Positions 1 through 8,238 of a DNA stretch of 64,000 nt are shown in pieces (the stretch's first letter is position 1; every line of letters starts with the position of its first letter). The DNA is from Undibacterium piscinae (GTDB lineage Bacteria; Pseudomonadota; Gammaproteobacteria; Burkholderiales; Burkholderiaceae_D). The stretch is from assembly GCA_003970805.2 (NCBI GenBank), contig CP051152.1, positions 1,550,001 through 1,614,000 on the forward strand, given 5' to 3'. Below the pieces are notes generated by a model, which saw nothing but the letters and a program-made list of their open reading frames with translations, was not told the origin of the DNA and ran no database searches. A program made the translations under genes and the position numbers.

Positions 1-2
1 TG

Positions 3-419
3 GACAGCTACCCCGGCCCGCTCGGGCAAATCATCACCAATCTGATCAATAACGCGATACTCCATGGTTTCGGCGAGAACTTCCAAGGACCAGCCCAGAT
101 CATCATCAGTGCCCGCCTACTCCCGCAGAATCAGGATTCTAGCCAAGTCGATCATCAGGTGCCCGTCGTTGAGCTCAGTATCAGCGATAATGGAGTCGGT
201 ATTTCCGATGAAAACCTGGGGCGGATTTTTGATCCGTTTTTCACCACCAAACTGGGACGCGGCGGCAGCGGCCTTGGCCTCAATATCGTCTACAATCTGG
301 TCACGGACGTACTCGGTGGCAGTATACGGGCAGAGAGCAAACCTGATGCAGGAGCCCGCTTTATCATGACTCTGCCATTGAGTGCCCCCAAAGGAAACGA
401 AAGCGTGCACTATCAATAG
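3..419 (+). CDS. Sensor histidine kinase, C-terminal ATPase domain (partial)
   Basis: This is the 3' end of a gene that begins before the window; the frame is open from base 3. The translation carries the HATPase_c landmarks in order: an N box (NLINNA, near base 40), a G1 box (SDNGVGI, near base 180), an F box (FDPFFTTK) and a G2 box ([13 protein letters not shown]). This makes it the catalytic core of a two-component sensor kinase, which binds ATP and phosphorylates its own dimerisation histidine. The input and membrane segments lie outside the window, so the signal cannot be judged. The stop at 417-419 is followed by about 120 bases with no gene. No partner response regulator lies directly downstream. 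Confidence 0.9.
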   Translation, partial: DSYPGPLGQIITNLINNAILHGFGENFQGPAQIIISARLLPQNQDSSQVDHQVPVVELSISDNGVGISDENLGRIFDPFFTTKLGRGGSGLGLNIVYNLVTDVLGGSIRAESKPDAGARFIMTLPLSAPKGNESVHYQ

Positions 420-543
420 CGCTTAACTATCCGCTGTTTTTCACCAGCGCATTAGCGCGCCGCATTAAGCTCGGCCGCCAACCAGACCTCAGTTTTTTTG
501 TCTGAGTCAGGATTTCCACAGCATGACAAGAACAGAGGTTTGC

Positions 544-1098
544 ATGAAAATAGTCAATATCAAACGGAAAGCCCTTGTATTCGCCGCAAGTTTAACCGGT
601 ATTTTTTTGCTGGCATCCTGCGCCTCAGTCAATCAGGCTCCGTTAGCCACCGTGGCCTCGGTTGATTTGTCTCGCTACCAGGGAAAATGGTATGAAGTGG
701 CGCTGCTACCGAATCGTTTTCAAGCAATCTGTGCTGCAGATACCCAGGCCGAGTATGTTCCCGACGGAGACTCGATACGCGTGATCAACCGTTGCCGCAA
801 GCTTGACGGCAGCATAGAGCAAGCCAACGGCATTGCCCACATTGTGGAAGGAAGCGCCAACAGTAAACTGCGGGTAAGCTTTTTCCGCCCGTTCTATGGC
901 AACTACTGGATACTCGCGCTAGACCAAGATTATCAATGGGTGCTGGTGGGAGAACCGGGCCGAAAATATGGCTGGGTGCTATCGCGCACTCCGGCACTGC
1001 CGCCAGCCATCCTCAATGCGGCCTTAGATAAGGCTGCCAGCCTTGGTTACGAACGCGCGGCATTTCGTCTGAGCCCGCAAACCGCCCCGCTTGATTAA
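544..1098 (+). CDS. blc: Blc-type outer-membrane lipocalin
   Basis: A 184-residue bacterial lipocalin of the Blc family, which are lipoproteins that bind lipids in the outer membrane. The start at 544 is preferred over an in-frame ATG at 523, because 544 follows an AGAGG-like ribosome site and gives a clean lipoprotein signal: a basic N-terminus, a hydrophobic run, then the lipobox LLASC. The mature part has the lipocalin GKWYEVA signature (SRYQGKWYE), the internal YVP segment, and the C-terminal region GEPGRKYGWVLSRTP that ends the barrel. Length is usual for Blc. It stands alone, with a histidine kinase end upstream and a convergent transporter gene downstream. Confidence 0.9.
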   Translation: MKIVNIKRKALVFAASLTGIFLLASCASVNQAPLATVASVDLSRYQGKWYEVALLPNRFQAICAADTQAEYVPDGDSIRVINRCRKLDGSIEQANGIAHIVEGSANSKLRVSFFRPFYGNYWILALDQDYQWVLVGEPGRKYGWVLSRTPALPPAILNAALDKAASLGYERAAFRLSPQTAPLD

Positions 1099-1168
1099 TC
1101 ATCACAAACGCATATGCACAAGTGCACATCAACACCGCTCGCTGGTATTTGTATTTCTGTCTGTCACA

Positions 1169-2560
1169 TCACCAATTAAGCTGACAAGCCACCGCCAGCA
1201 AAACCAGCGCCAGCACAAAATAGATCAGCTGCAGAGGTATCATCCATTTGGCCCAGGTGCTCCAGGGTATACCAGCTAAAGCCAATACACCTACCGTAAT
1301 CCCTGAAGTGGGAATCATAGGAGTAGTGAACTCACCGAACTGAAATGCCAGTACTGCGGTTTGACGCGAGACGCCCACCAGATCCGCCAAAGGTGCCATG
1401 ATAGGCATGGTAAGTGCCGCCTGACCACTACCGGAATGTATGAAAAAATTAATCACGGATTGAATCACAAACATCTTATGCGCGGCAAAAACCGGATTAG
1501 CTGATTGCACCATGGGCATCAAGGAGTACAGCATAGTGTCGATGATATGCGCGTCGCGTGCCAAAATCATGGTGCCGCGAGCCAGGGCAATTACCAGCGC
1601 GGTGCTCACCAGATCCTTGGCGCCCTGCATAAAGGCAGCGACAAACTCATCCGTAGCCAAGCGGCCGACCATGCCGACCACGATGGCCATCAGCAAAAAT
1701 AGCGCGGCGATTTCATTGATAAACCAGTCGTACTTCACCACGCCTAGCACCATGCCAGCCAGGGTTGCCAGAAACAGCCACAACACTGCCTTATGCACGC
1801 CCGTCATGCCGGTAAATTCGGCCAGATCATTGCCTTGCAAGTGCAGCCGCTTTTCCTCATCTATTTCAAAGGTAGGGCTAAGCTTAGGATTTTTCTTGAT
1901 GCGTGCGGCGTACCACATTAAAAAAGCGATAGTCAATGAGGTTGCCAAAAGCCATACCACTAATCTAAAACCGATTCCGGAAAACACCGGCACACCGGCA
2001 ATCCCTTGTGCAATCCCGACGTTAAAGGGATTCAGGAAGGCCGCGGCAAACCCGATTTGCGAGCCGACAAACGGAATGGAAACGCCAACGATAGAGTCAT
2101 AACCGAGCGCCAGCGCCAAGGGGATAAAAATCATCACGAAAGGGATTGCTTCCTCAGCCATGCCAAAAGTGGCTCCTCCCAAAGAAAACAAGCTGACAAA
2201 GACAGGAATGATCGTTGCCCTGACCAATCGCGAATGGGTATGCGCCTTTGCCACCGATTTGATCATGGAGTCTATCGCTTCAGTTTTTTGCAAGACCGCA
2301 AAAGCACCGCCGACAATTAAAACAAAACCGATGATTAAAGCTGCTTCGACAAAGCCCTTGATCGGCGCCATCATCAACGCTACCGGCCCTTGCGGATTAC
2401 TGGCGATGTAGTGAAATGAGCCCGGATCGATCAAGCTCTTCCCGTTGACCAGATGTGTCTCATATTTTCCGCCGGGTACCCACCAGGTCGACAACGCGAT
2501 CAAGGCCAGCAAGAAAAATAACAGGACGAAGGTATTTGGCATTCTTATTTTATTTAACAC
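1169..2560 (-). CDS. YfcC-family carrier (basic amino acid / C4-dicarboxylate carrier type)
   Basis: An integral membrane protein of about 463 residues of the YfcC/DcuC-like family. Members are annotated as basic amino acid antiporters or anaerobic C4-dicarboxylate carriers. The N-terminus (MPNTFVLLFFLLALIALSTWW, then VPGGKYE) is typical, followed by many hydrophobic segments and a conserved HSGSGQAALTMPIMAPL motif near the C-terminus. The reading frame is open further upstream to 2629, but a GTG at 2558-2560 directly behind a GGAGAC ribosome site is the better start. It lies downstream of the desuccinylase-type hydrolase on the same strand, about 120 bases away, so the two are probably cotranscribed. 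Given the cyanophycinase nearby, arginine, aspartate or their dipeptide is a reasonable guess for the substrate; that is inference from context. Confidence 0.8.
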   Translation of the reverse strand: MLNKIRMPNTFVLLFFLLALIALSTWWVPGGKYETHLVNGKSLIDPGSFHYIASNPQGPVALMMAPIKGFVEAALIIGFVLIVGGAFAVLQKTEAIDSMIKSVAKAHTHSRLVRATIIPVFVSLFSLGGATFGMAEEAIPFVMIFIPLALALGYDSIVGVSIPFVGSQIGFAAAFLNPFNVGIAQGIAGVPVFSGIGFRLVVWLLATSLTIAFLMWYAARIKKNPKLSPTFEIDEEKRLHLQGNDLAEFTGMTGVHKAVLWLFLATLAGMVLGVVKYDWFINEIAALFLLMAIVVGMVGRLATDEFVAAFMQGAKDLVSTALVIALARGTMILARDAHIIDTMLYSLMPMVQSANPVFAAHKMFVIQSVINFFIHSGSGQAALTMPIMAPLADLVGVSRQTAVLAFQFGEFTTPMIPTSGITVGVLALAGIPWSTWAKWMIPLQLIYFVLALVLLAVACQLNW

Positions 2561-2682
2561 GGGTGTCTCCCTGGATACTAGCAATTCAAACTCATTGGAC
2601 TTACGCAAATTTATTCTCACCAGACGCACTGGTAAGCCCTTTACTCAACTAACTAGGTTTGCGTAATTTTTAAAAACCGCCA

Positions 2683-3801
2683 CTACAAAGAAAGTAGATT
2701 GCCAGTGCGAAAAGCCTGCTCACCGGCTATTTTCGCCACTCTCATCCCGCCTTGCGCATAACGTCGCGCCACCCTTGCAAACAACACGCCTGAAACGCTT
2801 GCCAGCAAGGGAGTTTGCTCACCGCTGAGCGGATCGACCAGATCGCCGATACTTTCACCGGCTTCTACCGACTCACCCAACGCTTTGGTAAATACCAAAA
2901 TACCCGCATGCGCGGCGACGATAGGCTCTACGCCTTCCAATGGGGTCGCCTTACATAGAGCCTGCGGCATGACGGTAGCCGTGCCGCCTATATGCCCGGT
3001 CTGCTGCAAAAAGGCGATGATGGCGGCAGCATCGGCGCGCGCCAACTCATGACAGACTTCAGTCTCGCCACGCAACTCCACCGTGATCGCCAGGCAAGCG
3101 GCCGGGATAGGTGTGGCTGCGCCAAAATGCTGCGCTAACTCCCACCAGTGACGAGAACAGGTTTCATCAAAAGGATCATCACCGGATAGCACCGAAGTAA
3201 GCACTGCTTTTGCCCCCAGATAGGCGGCCAACGGTAACGTCGCTTCTAGCAAAGGCGTGCCTGTGTACAAATGCATGACCGCTTGATTATCACAATGCAG
3301 ATCGAGCACGATGTCGGCATCGACTGCCAGAGTTTGCAAGGTTTTTTTCAGATACTCGGTCTCATTCACCGGTTGCCATTGCTTTAATATACTGATCGCC
3401 TGTTGCCGGATCAGGCGTACATTCTCATCCTGATCGGCACCAAGCCTGCCATCCAACTCTGCACTGAGTCGTGATGTCAGATGCAGATAGCCTCGATTAA
3501 AATTAATTCCGGTAGAGAGATCAAACCGACCAAATGCAGCACCATGGATTTCCTGATCCAAGCCGATAGGATTGGCGATCGGTACCAATACGATTTCACC
3601 GGCAATATCACCAGCAGCCTCGAACTGCTCCAATTGCTTGCGTAGGTAATGCGTCACTAACATTCCGGGTATTTCATCGGCATGTAAAGACGATTGGATA
3701 TACACTTTTTTTCCGCGTCCGGCATTGCCATAATGCAGGCTAATTAATTCGCGCGAAGTTCCGGAGCTTTTTACTGGCAGCATGTGTGGCTGTGTACGCA
3801 T
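2683..3801 (-). CDS. Succinylglutamate desuccinylase/aspartoacylase family hydrolase
   Basis: A 372-residue zinc-dependent carboxypeptidase-like hydrolase of the AstE/AspA family. The zinc-binding motif appears as HADEIPG near residue 40, with the downstream LDLHCDN segment supplying the third ligand region, and ELRGETE near residue 236 fits the catalytic glutamate region. The last 90 residues form the biotinyl/lipoyl-like C-terminal barrel common in bacterial members. The ATG at 3799-3801 follows a GAAGG ribosome site. The gene is divergent from the RpiR regulator, with a 447-base spacer. Family members remove acyl groups from amino acids. In a cyanophycin context it may act on aspartyl-arginine material, but no sequence feature fixes the substrate. 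Confidence 0.85.
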   Translation of the reverse strand: MRTQPHMLPVKSSGTSRELISLHYGNAGRGKKVYIQSSLHADEIPGMLVTHYLRKQLEQFEAAGDIAGEIVLVPIANPIGLDQEIHGAAFGRFDLSTGINFNRGYLHLTSRLSAELDGRLGADQDENVRLIRQQAISILKQWQPVNETEYLKKTLQTLAVDADIVLDLHCDNQAVMHLYTGTPLLEATLPLAAYLGAKAVLTSVLSGDDPFDETCSRHWWELAQHFGAATPIPAACLAITVELRGETEVCHELARADAAAIIAFLQQTGHIGGTATVMPQALCKATPLEGVEPIVAAHAGILVFTKALGESVEAGESIGDLVDPLSGEQTPLLASVSGVLFARVARRYAQGGMRVAKIAGEQAFRTGNLLSL

Positions 3802-4248
3802 GGGAATAGCACCTTCAAAATTGTAAATGCCGTTTCTGGCTGTTATGTAAATCCATCTGCCTGATCTCCTTATAAGTTATAAGAACAGGCAAATGTATCC
3901 TCGATATTTCATTTAAAGCGTTGATGGCATGCGCTTCACCCTAGCTTAAGCGCGCTACCTCAGGTCAGAGCATGCCGATGCGAATCAACGTAATCGCGGC
4001 ACGCAGCGTCTTTCTTGTTACCGGGTCTGTTTAAACGGCGATCTAATCTACACATTACCGCTAAGGCCGCATTTTAAAAACTGCAAGAACCAAAAAAATT
4101 CCAGTCCCCGGTGTCTCTTTTTAAATGAATAAATTTTTACATATTTTATCTTTATGAAAAAAAACTGACAACATCTATTGAAAAATAATTTAAACAAGGC
4201 TACAGTTCAAACATCGACATTGCCGCAAATTTTGTAATCGCAAACCCA
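3802..4248. other. Divergent intergenic region between hydrolase and RpiR regulator
   Basis: This 447-base spacer separates two divergent genes. The half next to the regulator is A+T rich, especially 4075-4200, as expected for a promoter region. It contains the palindrome at 3869-3883. A 13-codon reading frame beginning with ATG after AAGGAG (minus strand, near 3853) could encode a leader peptide but has no distinguishing feature. No protein-coding remnant was recognised. Confidence 0.5.
3869..3883. promoter_or_regulatory. 15-bp palindrome CTTATAA-g-TTATAAG, candidate operator
   Basis: A perfect inverted repeat with 7-bp arms sits about 68 bases upstream of the hydrolase start in the divergent spacer. 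It could be the operator of the adjacent RpiR regulator. It could equally be part of an A+T-rich promoter, since the arm includes a TATAAG -10-like element. No second copy was seen in the locus. Confidence 0.3.
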
Positions 4249-5202
4249 ATGAAAAAAAATACTCAGCCTGCACAATCGATTTCCCCGGAAATGGTATTTG
4301 CCCAATCTGCCTTAGGGACCTCCCTGATGGAAGTATTACAAGAGGGCACCTCATCCTACAAGCGCATCGCAGACTATCTGCTGCGCAACCAGGTAAAGGT
4401 AACGGCCTTGGGGATAGAGGATTTGGCCGAGCTCTGCCAAAGCTCAACGGCGACCGTCAGTCGTTTTGCCCGCGACATGGGTTTTAGCAATTACGCCGGT
4501 CTGCGCAACCAGATCGCGGAGACCGTACAAGCGGTTTTTCAACCGGTTGAAAAACTACGCAACACCATAGAGAACCGTAGTAGCTCAATCTCTGCTGCCA
4601 GCGCCAGTTTGCAATACGCCAGCACAAATATTGATGCCGCCAGCCATGGTATCGACGAGCAAGTCATTGCGCAGATCGTCGGTCGCCTGACCAAAGCCGC
4701 TACCGTTTACATCATGGGTTTTGGCTTAAGCGCGCATTTGGCCGGAATGCTGTCACTCCATCTGCAACCATTTTGCTCCCATGTCGTGGAAGTTGTAGGC
4801 TATGGCGGTACTGAAGTAGCGGCAGGTCATCTCGCCAATATCACCGAAAAAGATGTGCTGATCGTCATCTCCTTCCCGCGCTATGCACTGGATGTGATAC
4901 GTCTCACCCAGTTCGCCCGCATGCATTCGACCTGCATCGTCGCCATTACAGACTCGCCGGCCTCACCGCTAGCGCAACTGGGTGATTATCTGTTGCTGGC
5001 GCAGAGCAACCACGCAATTTTACCCAGCAGTGCAACAGCGGCGATCGCCGTCATAGAGGCGCTGGTCAGTTCCATCATGGTCTCGAACAAGAAAAATGTG
5101 GAGAAAGCGATGCGACTGACAGAAGCGCTTGCCGCCTATCTGCACAATGCCGATAGCAACCTGAAATTCCCGCCCGTGGAAAGTAGTAAGCAAAAGAAGT
5201 AA
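4249..5202 (+). CDS. RpiR-family transcriptional regulator (HTH + SIS)
   Basis: A 317-residue regulator with the RpiR layout. The N-terminal helix-turn-helix lies around residues 25-100 (RIADYLLRNQ, IEDLAELCQSSTATVSRFAR, MGFSNYAGLR). A SIS phosphosugar-binding fold lies around 130-270 (VYIMGFGLSAHLAG, VLIVISFPRYALDV, CIVAITDSPASPLA). Such proteins sense phosphosugars or related ligands and act as repressors or activators. The gene is divergent from the hydrolase/YfcC pair and is followed by a receptor remnant and cyanophycinase, so it is probably the local regulator of cyanophycin-related catabolism. The ligand is unknown. The ATG at 4249 is taken as the start because it opens the family-typical N-terminus; the upstream spacer is A+T rich. 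Confidence 0.85.
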   Translation: MKKNTQPAQSISPEMVFAQSALGTSLMEVLQEGTSSYKRIADYLLRNQVKVTALGIEDLAELCQSSTATVSRFARDMGFSNYAGLRNQIAETVQAVFQPVEKLRNTIENRSSSISAASASLQYASTNIDAASHGIDEQVIAQIVGRLTKAATVYIMGFGLSAHLAGMLSLHLQPFCSHVVEVVGYGGTEVAAGHLANITEKDVLIVISFPRYALDVIRLTQFARMHSTCIVAITDSPASPLAQLGDYLLLAQSNHAILPSSATAAIAVIEALVSSIMVSNKKNVEKAMRLTEALAAYLHNADSNLKFPPVESSKQKK

Positions 5203-5236
5203 GCATAAGCTAAACACTCACTCAAAGATCAAATCA

Positions 5237-5258
5237 CGGTCACCTTTCACGGTGACCG
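5237..5258 (+). terminator. Hairpin after the RpiR gene
   Basis: Stem CGGTCACC with an exactly complementary GGTGACCG and a six-base loop, 34 bases after the RpiR stop codon. It is not followed directly by a T run, so it may be a weak terminator, an mRNA-stabilising hairpin or an operator before the receptor remnant. Confidence 0.4.
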
Positions 5259-5329
5259 CGGGAGAGGCTTTTCCAAATTTTTGTGATGTGTTTCAACCTG
5301 AAGTCGTAAACCCTTAGGAGAATAAGTCG

Positions 5330-5685
5330 ATGAATCAGCAAACCCGGCAAATCAAGCCCGTACCAAAAAAAATTACCGCTGCAACCTGGTCAGCGCTAAG
5401 TGTCATGGCAATGCTAAGCCTGCCTGTCCAGAATGCCTTGGCACAATCCGACATTGCCGCGACCGCGATCCAGAAAGTAGAGATCACCGGCTCCTCGATT
5501 AAACGTATCGATGCTGAAACCGCCCTTCGATGCCTATAGTCGCCTAATCGCGCAATGCCGGCTGCAAGCCGGCAGACAATTCTGCTAACACCAAAAGCCC
5601 AATCAGACATGCTGATCCACGTGGCCGCGCATTGCGCTTGGACTTACGTCTTGAAATAATACGCAGCATTAACTTAGCTCGCTAG
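5330..5685 (+). pseudogene. TonB-dependent receptor remnant with the central ~2 kb deleted
   Basis: The first 66 codons are a normal receptor start: a signal sequence ending near VQNALAQ, then the entry to the plug (KVEITGSSIKRIDAETA), behind an AGGAG ribosome site. The frame then runs into a stop at 5537-5539. In another frame, 5548-5685 reads as a receptor C-terminus, including ADPRGRALRLDLRLEI, close to the terminal beta-strand consensus of these receptors (DPRGRALRLGLRY-F). A short stretch in the third frame (PFDAYSRLIAQ, near 5523-5555) also looks like receptor sequence. The barrel and most of the plug are gone. The gene sits between the RpiR regulator and cyanophycinase and was presumably the uptake receptor of this locus. 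A rho-independent terminator follows. Confidence 0.8.
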
Positions 5686-5719
5686 CGTAAGCTTGCTAAG
5701 ATAAGCTTGCTAAGATTTG

Positions 5720-5750
5720 GGGCGGCATCATCGATGCTGCCCTTTTTTAT
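5720..5750 (+). terminator. Rho-independent terminator after the receptor remnant
   Basis: A 10-bp stem (GGGCGGCATC pairing with GATGCTGCCC, with one G-T pair), a three-base loop and a run of six T. Just upstream, at 5690-5715, a 14-base sequence TAAGCTTGCTAAGA is repeated in tandem. Confidence 0.8.
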
Positions 5751-5871
5751 TGCCATGCAGCAAAGCGATGCCATATTCTGGAAAAAGATGGCCACTTCAT
5801 TTTCACCGGCCTCGCTGTCTTGAGCCTTCTCAATCTCATCAGCGCCCTACGCACATGCCAGTGAAGTCGCT

Positions 5872-7020
5872 ATGCCCCCGGCCAGCGGCTCACTGGTCAT
5901 CATAGGCGGTGCTTTACGTGGCGACAATGCCGCGGTCTGGCAAACTATCATTCAACAAGCCGGTGGAAAAGGCGCAAAAATTGCGGTAATCCCGGCGGCG
6001 GCCGCTAATCCAGAACGCTCTGGCAATGCCAGCGCGGCAAATCTGAATCGCTATGGTGCCAGCGCCTTCGTGTTACCGCTGTCGGTAAAATATACTGATC
6101 GTCATGTTCAGGAAGTAGCCCGTGATCCGCAATGGATAGAGGCAATCAAGCAATCCAATGGTGTGTATTTCACCGGTGGAGATCAGGGTCGCATCGTGCA
6201 AGCCTTGATGCAGAAAGATGGGACAAGAACGCCTTTACTTGAAGCGATTTGGGCACTGTATCAGCGCGGCGGCGTCATCGCCGGTAGCAGCGCCGGTGCC
6301 GCAATCATGAGTAGCACCATGTTCTACGATGCGAAAGCAGTATTACCGACCTTACAATATGGCGTCACCGACGGCAAGGAGATCGCAGACGGTCTGGGCT
6401 TCATCGGCAAGCAGGTTTTCATCGATCAGCATCTGATCATACGTGGCCGTTTTGCCCGGATGCTACCGGTGATGCTCAAGAAAAATTACCAACTAGGCCT
6501 GGGCATAGACGAGAACACGGCGATGCTGATCACAAATCAAAATGAGGTCGAAATCATAGGCTACAAAGGCGCGATCCTGATCGATTTGAGCGAGGCAAAA
6601 ACCGATGCTAAGGAACCTCGCTTCAATCTCAGCAACGCCGCCATCAGCTACCTTGATCGTGGTGATAAATTTAATCTCACCAGTAAAGTGATTACTCCCT
6701 CAGCGGATAAGCTCAGTGGAAAAGTGAATCCTAGCCTGCCAGCGAGTGAAGAGCAGCGTTTCTATCCGGATATTTTGGCCAACACCACCGTGGCCGATTT
6801 ATTATTCCATCTGATTGATAGTCGTCAGCAGCAAGCTATAGGCTTAGCGTTTGGCAGTAGCCAAGAACCACTGGCGGAACAAGGATTTGAATTCAAGTTC
6901 AGCAAGAACGCCGAGAGTGCTGGTTACTATTCCAGCAGTTCAGGTGCAGAAGCCTACACCGTCATGCGAATACGCTTGGATATCCGTCCGGTAAAAATGC
7001 AATTGCCACTGTATCGATGA
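5872..7020 (+). CDS. Cyanophycinase (peptidase family S51)
   Basis: A 382-residue protein homologous to cyanophycinase, a serine exopeptidase that cuts the storage polymer cyanophycin (multi-L-arginyl-poly-aspartate) into beta-aspartyl-arginine. Visible landmarks are the N-terminal SLVIIGGAL, the YFTGGDQGRIVQAL segment, and the nucleophile elbow GGVIAGSSAGAAIMS holding the catalytic serine. Extracellular members carry a signal peptide. Here a hydrophobic stretch (FIFTGLAVLSLLNLISA) is encoded just upstream in a different frame (about 5804-5855), followed in the gene's own frame by APYAHASEVA. The secretion signal therefore appears to be split by a frameshift, and the ATG at 5872 yields only the mature-like protein. 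The C-terminal 100 residues are less conserved. Confidence 0.85.
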   Translation: MPPASGSLVIIGGALRGDNAAVWQTIIQQAGGKGAKIAVIPAAAANPERSGNASAANLNRYGASAFVLPLSVKYTDRHVQEVARDPQWIEAIKQSNGVYFTGGDQGRIVQALMQKDGTRTPLLEAIWALYQRGGVIAGSSAGAAIMSSTMFYDAKAVLPTLQYGVTDGKEIADGLGFIGKQVFIDQHLIIRGRFARMLPVMLKKNYQLGLGIDENTAMLITNQNEVEIIGYKGAILIDLSEAKTDAKEPRFNLSNAAISYLDRGDKFNLTSKVITPSADKLSGKVNPSLPASEEQRFYPDILANTTVADLLFHLIDSRQQQAIGLAFGSSQEPLAEQGFEFKFSKNAESAGYYSSSSGAEAYTVMRIRLDIRPVKMQLPLYR

Positions 7021-7042
7021 ATACTCAGAATTCAAACTAGCA

Positions 7043-7123
7043 CCCTGCCAGCGCGCATATTCCATGCGGCTTGCAGGCTAGGCAGGCTGGAAACCCGCAT
7101 GGAATATGCGCGCCGGGCTTGCC
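7043..7123. repeat. 81-bp palindromic repeat, copy 1
   Basis: Long hairpin repeat: the left arm GCCAGCGCGCATATTCCATG matches the right arm CATGGAATATGCGCGCCGGG in reverse, around a central segment CTTGCAGGCTAGGCAGGCTG. The same element occurs in the same orientation at 8109-8189 with only a few substitutions, and in degenerate form at the window end. It is a REP-like dispersed element. Confidence 0.85.
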
Positions 7124-7185
7124 ACTAGGCGTGTGGTGGTCAGCAATTCCAAGCAAGGTGAGCGTGTGATTTTCGCACTCAGTGA

Positions 7186-7971
7186 TCAATCACCCCCACA
7201 TCCGCCACCGCAACTACTACCGCCGCTGTCACCGCCAGCATCACAAGAGTCAGCGGCACTACCCAGATCGCAGCTGGAACTACTAAAACCTGATCCGCAA
7301 GCCGCGCCATCTTGCCTGTTTTTTTTCTTCAGCAGTTGCGCATCATAAGCGTTTTGAGTGATCAAACCTGCTGCCAGCAATTCTGCGCTATTAAACCAAA
7401 AAGGAAATTGCATCTTTGCCTCCGCAATGCCGCGCTGATTGATCTGACTAAAGCCTAATTCTCCACCGGACACACGGTAAGCAAAGCCGCCCGGCATTTT
7501 CAAGTGACGGTCCAGGCCAAACAAGCGCGGCACCGTGCAACTTGCGAGTACCAAACCATCGAGTTTGCGTGCCGTAACCAGACTAGTGGCCAAGGCCAAA
7601 TCCATGGTAATTGCCATCTGTCCGGCCTCTACGTGCGGAATAGTCCGTGCATAATGTTTGCAGCAGAAGCGATCGAGCTGCGCTTGCGACATGGCACTCC
7701 AGGCATGCCAGACCGAGTCCGCCGCCTTCGAAGGCAGACCACAGGCACGCTCACTATTGCGCACAATATCGAAAAACATCAACAAGCCCTCAGCAGCGCG
7801 GGCAAAAAAAATGGCATCGCTAGGGATGCCAGGGAATTCTTTATGCGCGGTATTTTTCCAGTAAGTGAACAACTCATCGGGTAAATCCTCAAGTTGCGGA
7901 CGATAACTAGAATCACGTATCACCATGTGCGCACGCACATTTACAATTTTACTTTTCAGGTTTTCTAACAT
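7186..7971 (-). CDS. Unknown protein with a Gly/Ser/Cys-rich C-terminal tail
   Basis: A 261-residue protein without a signal peptide. Residues 1-215 look like a folded domain: LPDELFTYWKN, then VWHAWSAMSQAQLDRFCCKHYAR followed by HVEAGQM. This W-H ... F-C ... H pattern is faintly like the glycine-rich-domain (GRDP/DUF1399-type) family, where a VDEVWH-like motif is usual; I could not confirm the assignment. The last 45 residues are low complexity, rich in Gly, Ser, Asp and Cys, with at least six cysteines and the ending SSCGGGCGGD, reminiscent of the tails of some bacterial secreted or surface proteins of unknown function. The gene is bracketed by two copies of the 81-bp palindromic repeat. 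Function unknown. Confidence 0.6.
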   Translation of the reverse strand: MLENLKSKIVNVRAHMVIRDSSYRPQLEDLPDELFTYWKNTAHKEFPGIPSDAIFFARAAEGLLMFFDIVRNSERACGLPSKAADSVWHAWSAMSQAQLDRFCCKHYARTIPHVEAGQMAITMDLALATSLVTARKLDGLVLASCTVPRLFGLDRHLKMPGGFAYRVSGGELGFSQINQRGIAEAKMQFPFWFNSAELLAAGLITQNAYDAQLLKKKNRQDGAACGSGFSSSSCDLGSAADSCDAGGDSGGSSCGGGCGGD

Positions 7972-8108
7972 TCAGACGCTCTCCTTGGTTCTTTTGTTTT
8001 GGTGATTTCATCATAGTAGAGAAAGATGACATTTGCGTTACAAGCGGCATAAGGGATAACACGTAGAGCTGCTTCCTTAAGCCCAGTTTTAGCCTATTAA
8101 AAAACACA

Positions 8109-8189
8109 CCCTGCCAGCGCGCATATCCCATGCGGCTTGCAGGCCAGGCAGGCTGGAAACCCGCATGGAATATGCGCGCTGGGCTTGCC
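8109..8189. repeat. 81-bp palindromic repeat, copy 2
   Basis: Same element as at 7043-7123 and in the same orientation. Arms GCCAGCGCGCATATCCCATG and CATGGAATATGCGCGCTGGG flank a near-identical core. It lies in the 267-base gap between the Cys-tail gene and the XRE regulator gene; the rest of that gap shows no gene. Confidence 0.85.
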
Positions 8190-8238
8190 CTTATTTTGCC
8201 CTTGCGGATTAAACGCACAATAGCAAGCGTCTTTACAG

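Noticed and set aside
3800..3860. Thirteen-codon leader peptide upstream of the hydrolase gene
   Set aside because: It has a good AAGGAG site but no attenuator structure or telling codon content, so the call cannot be supported.
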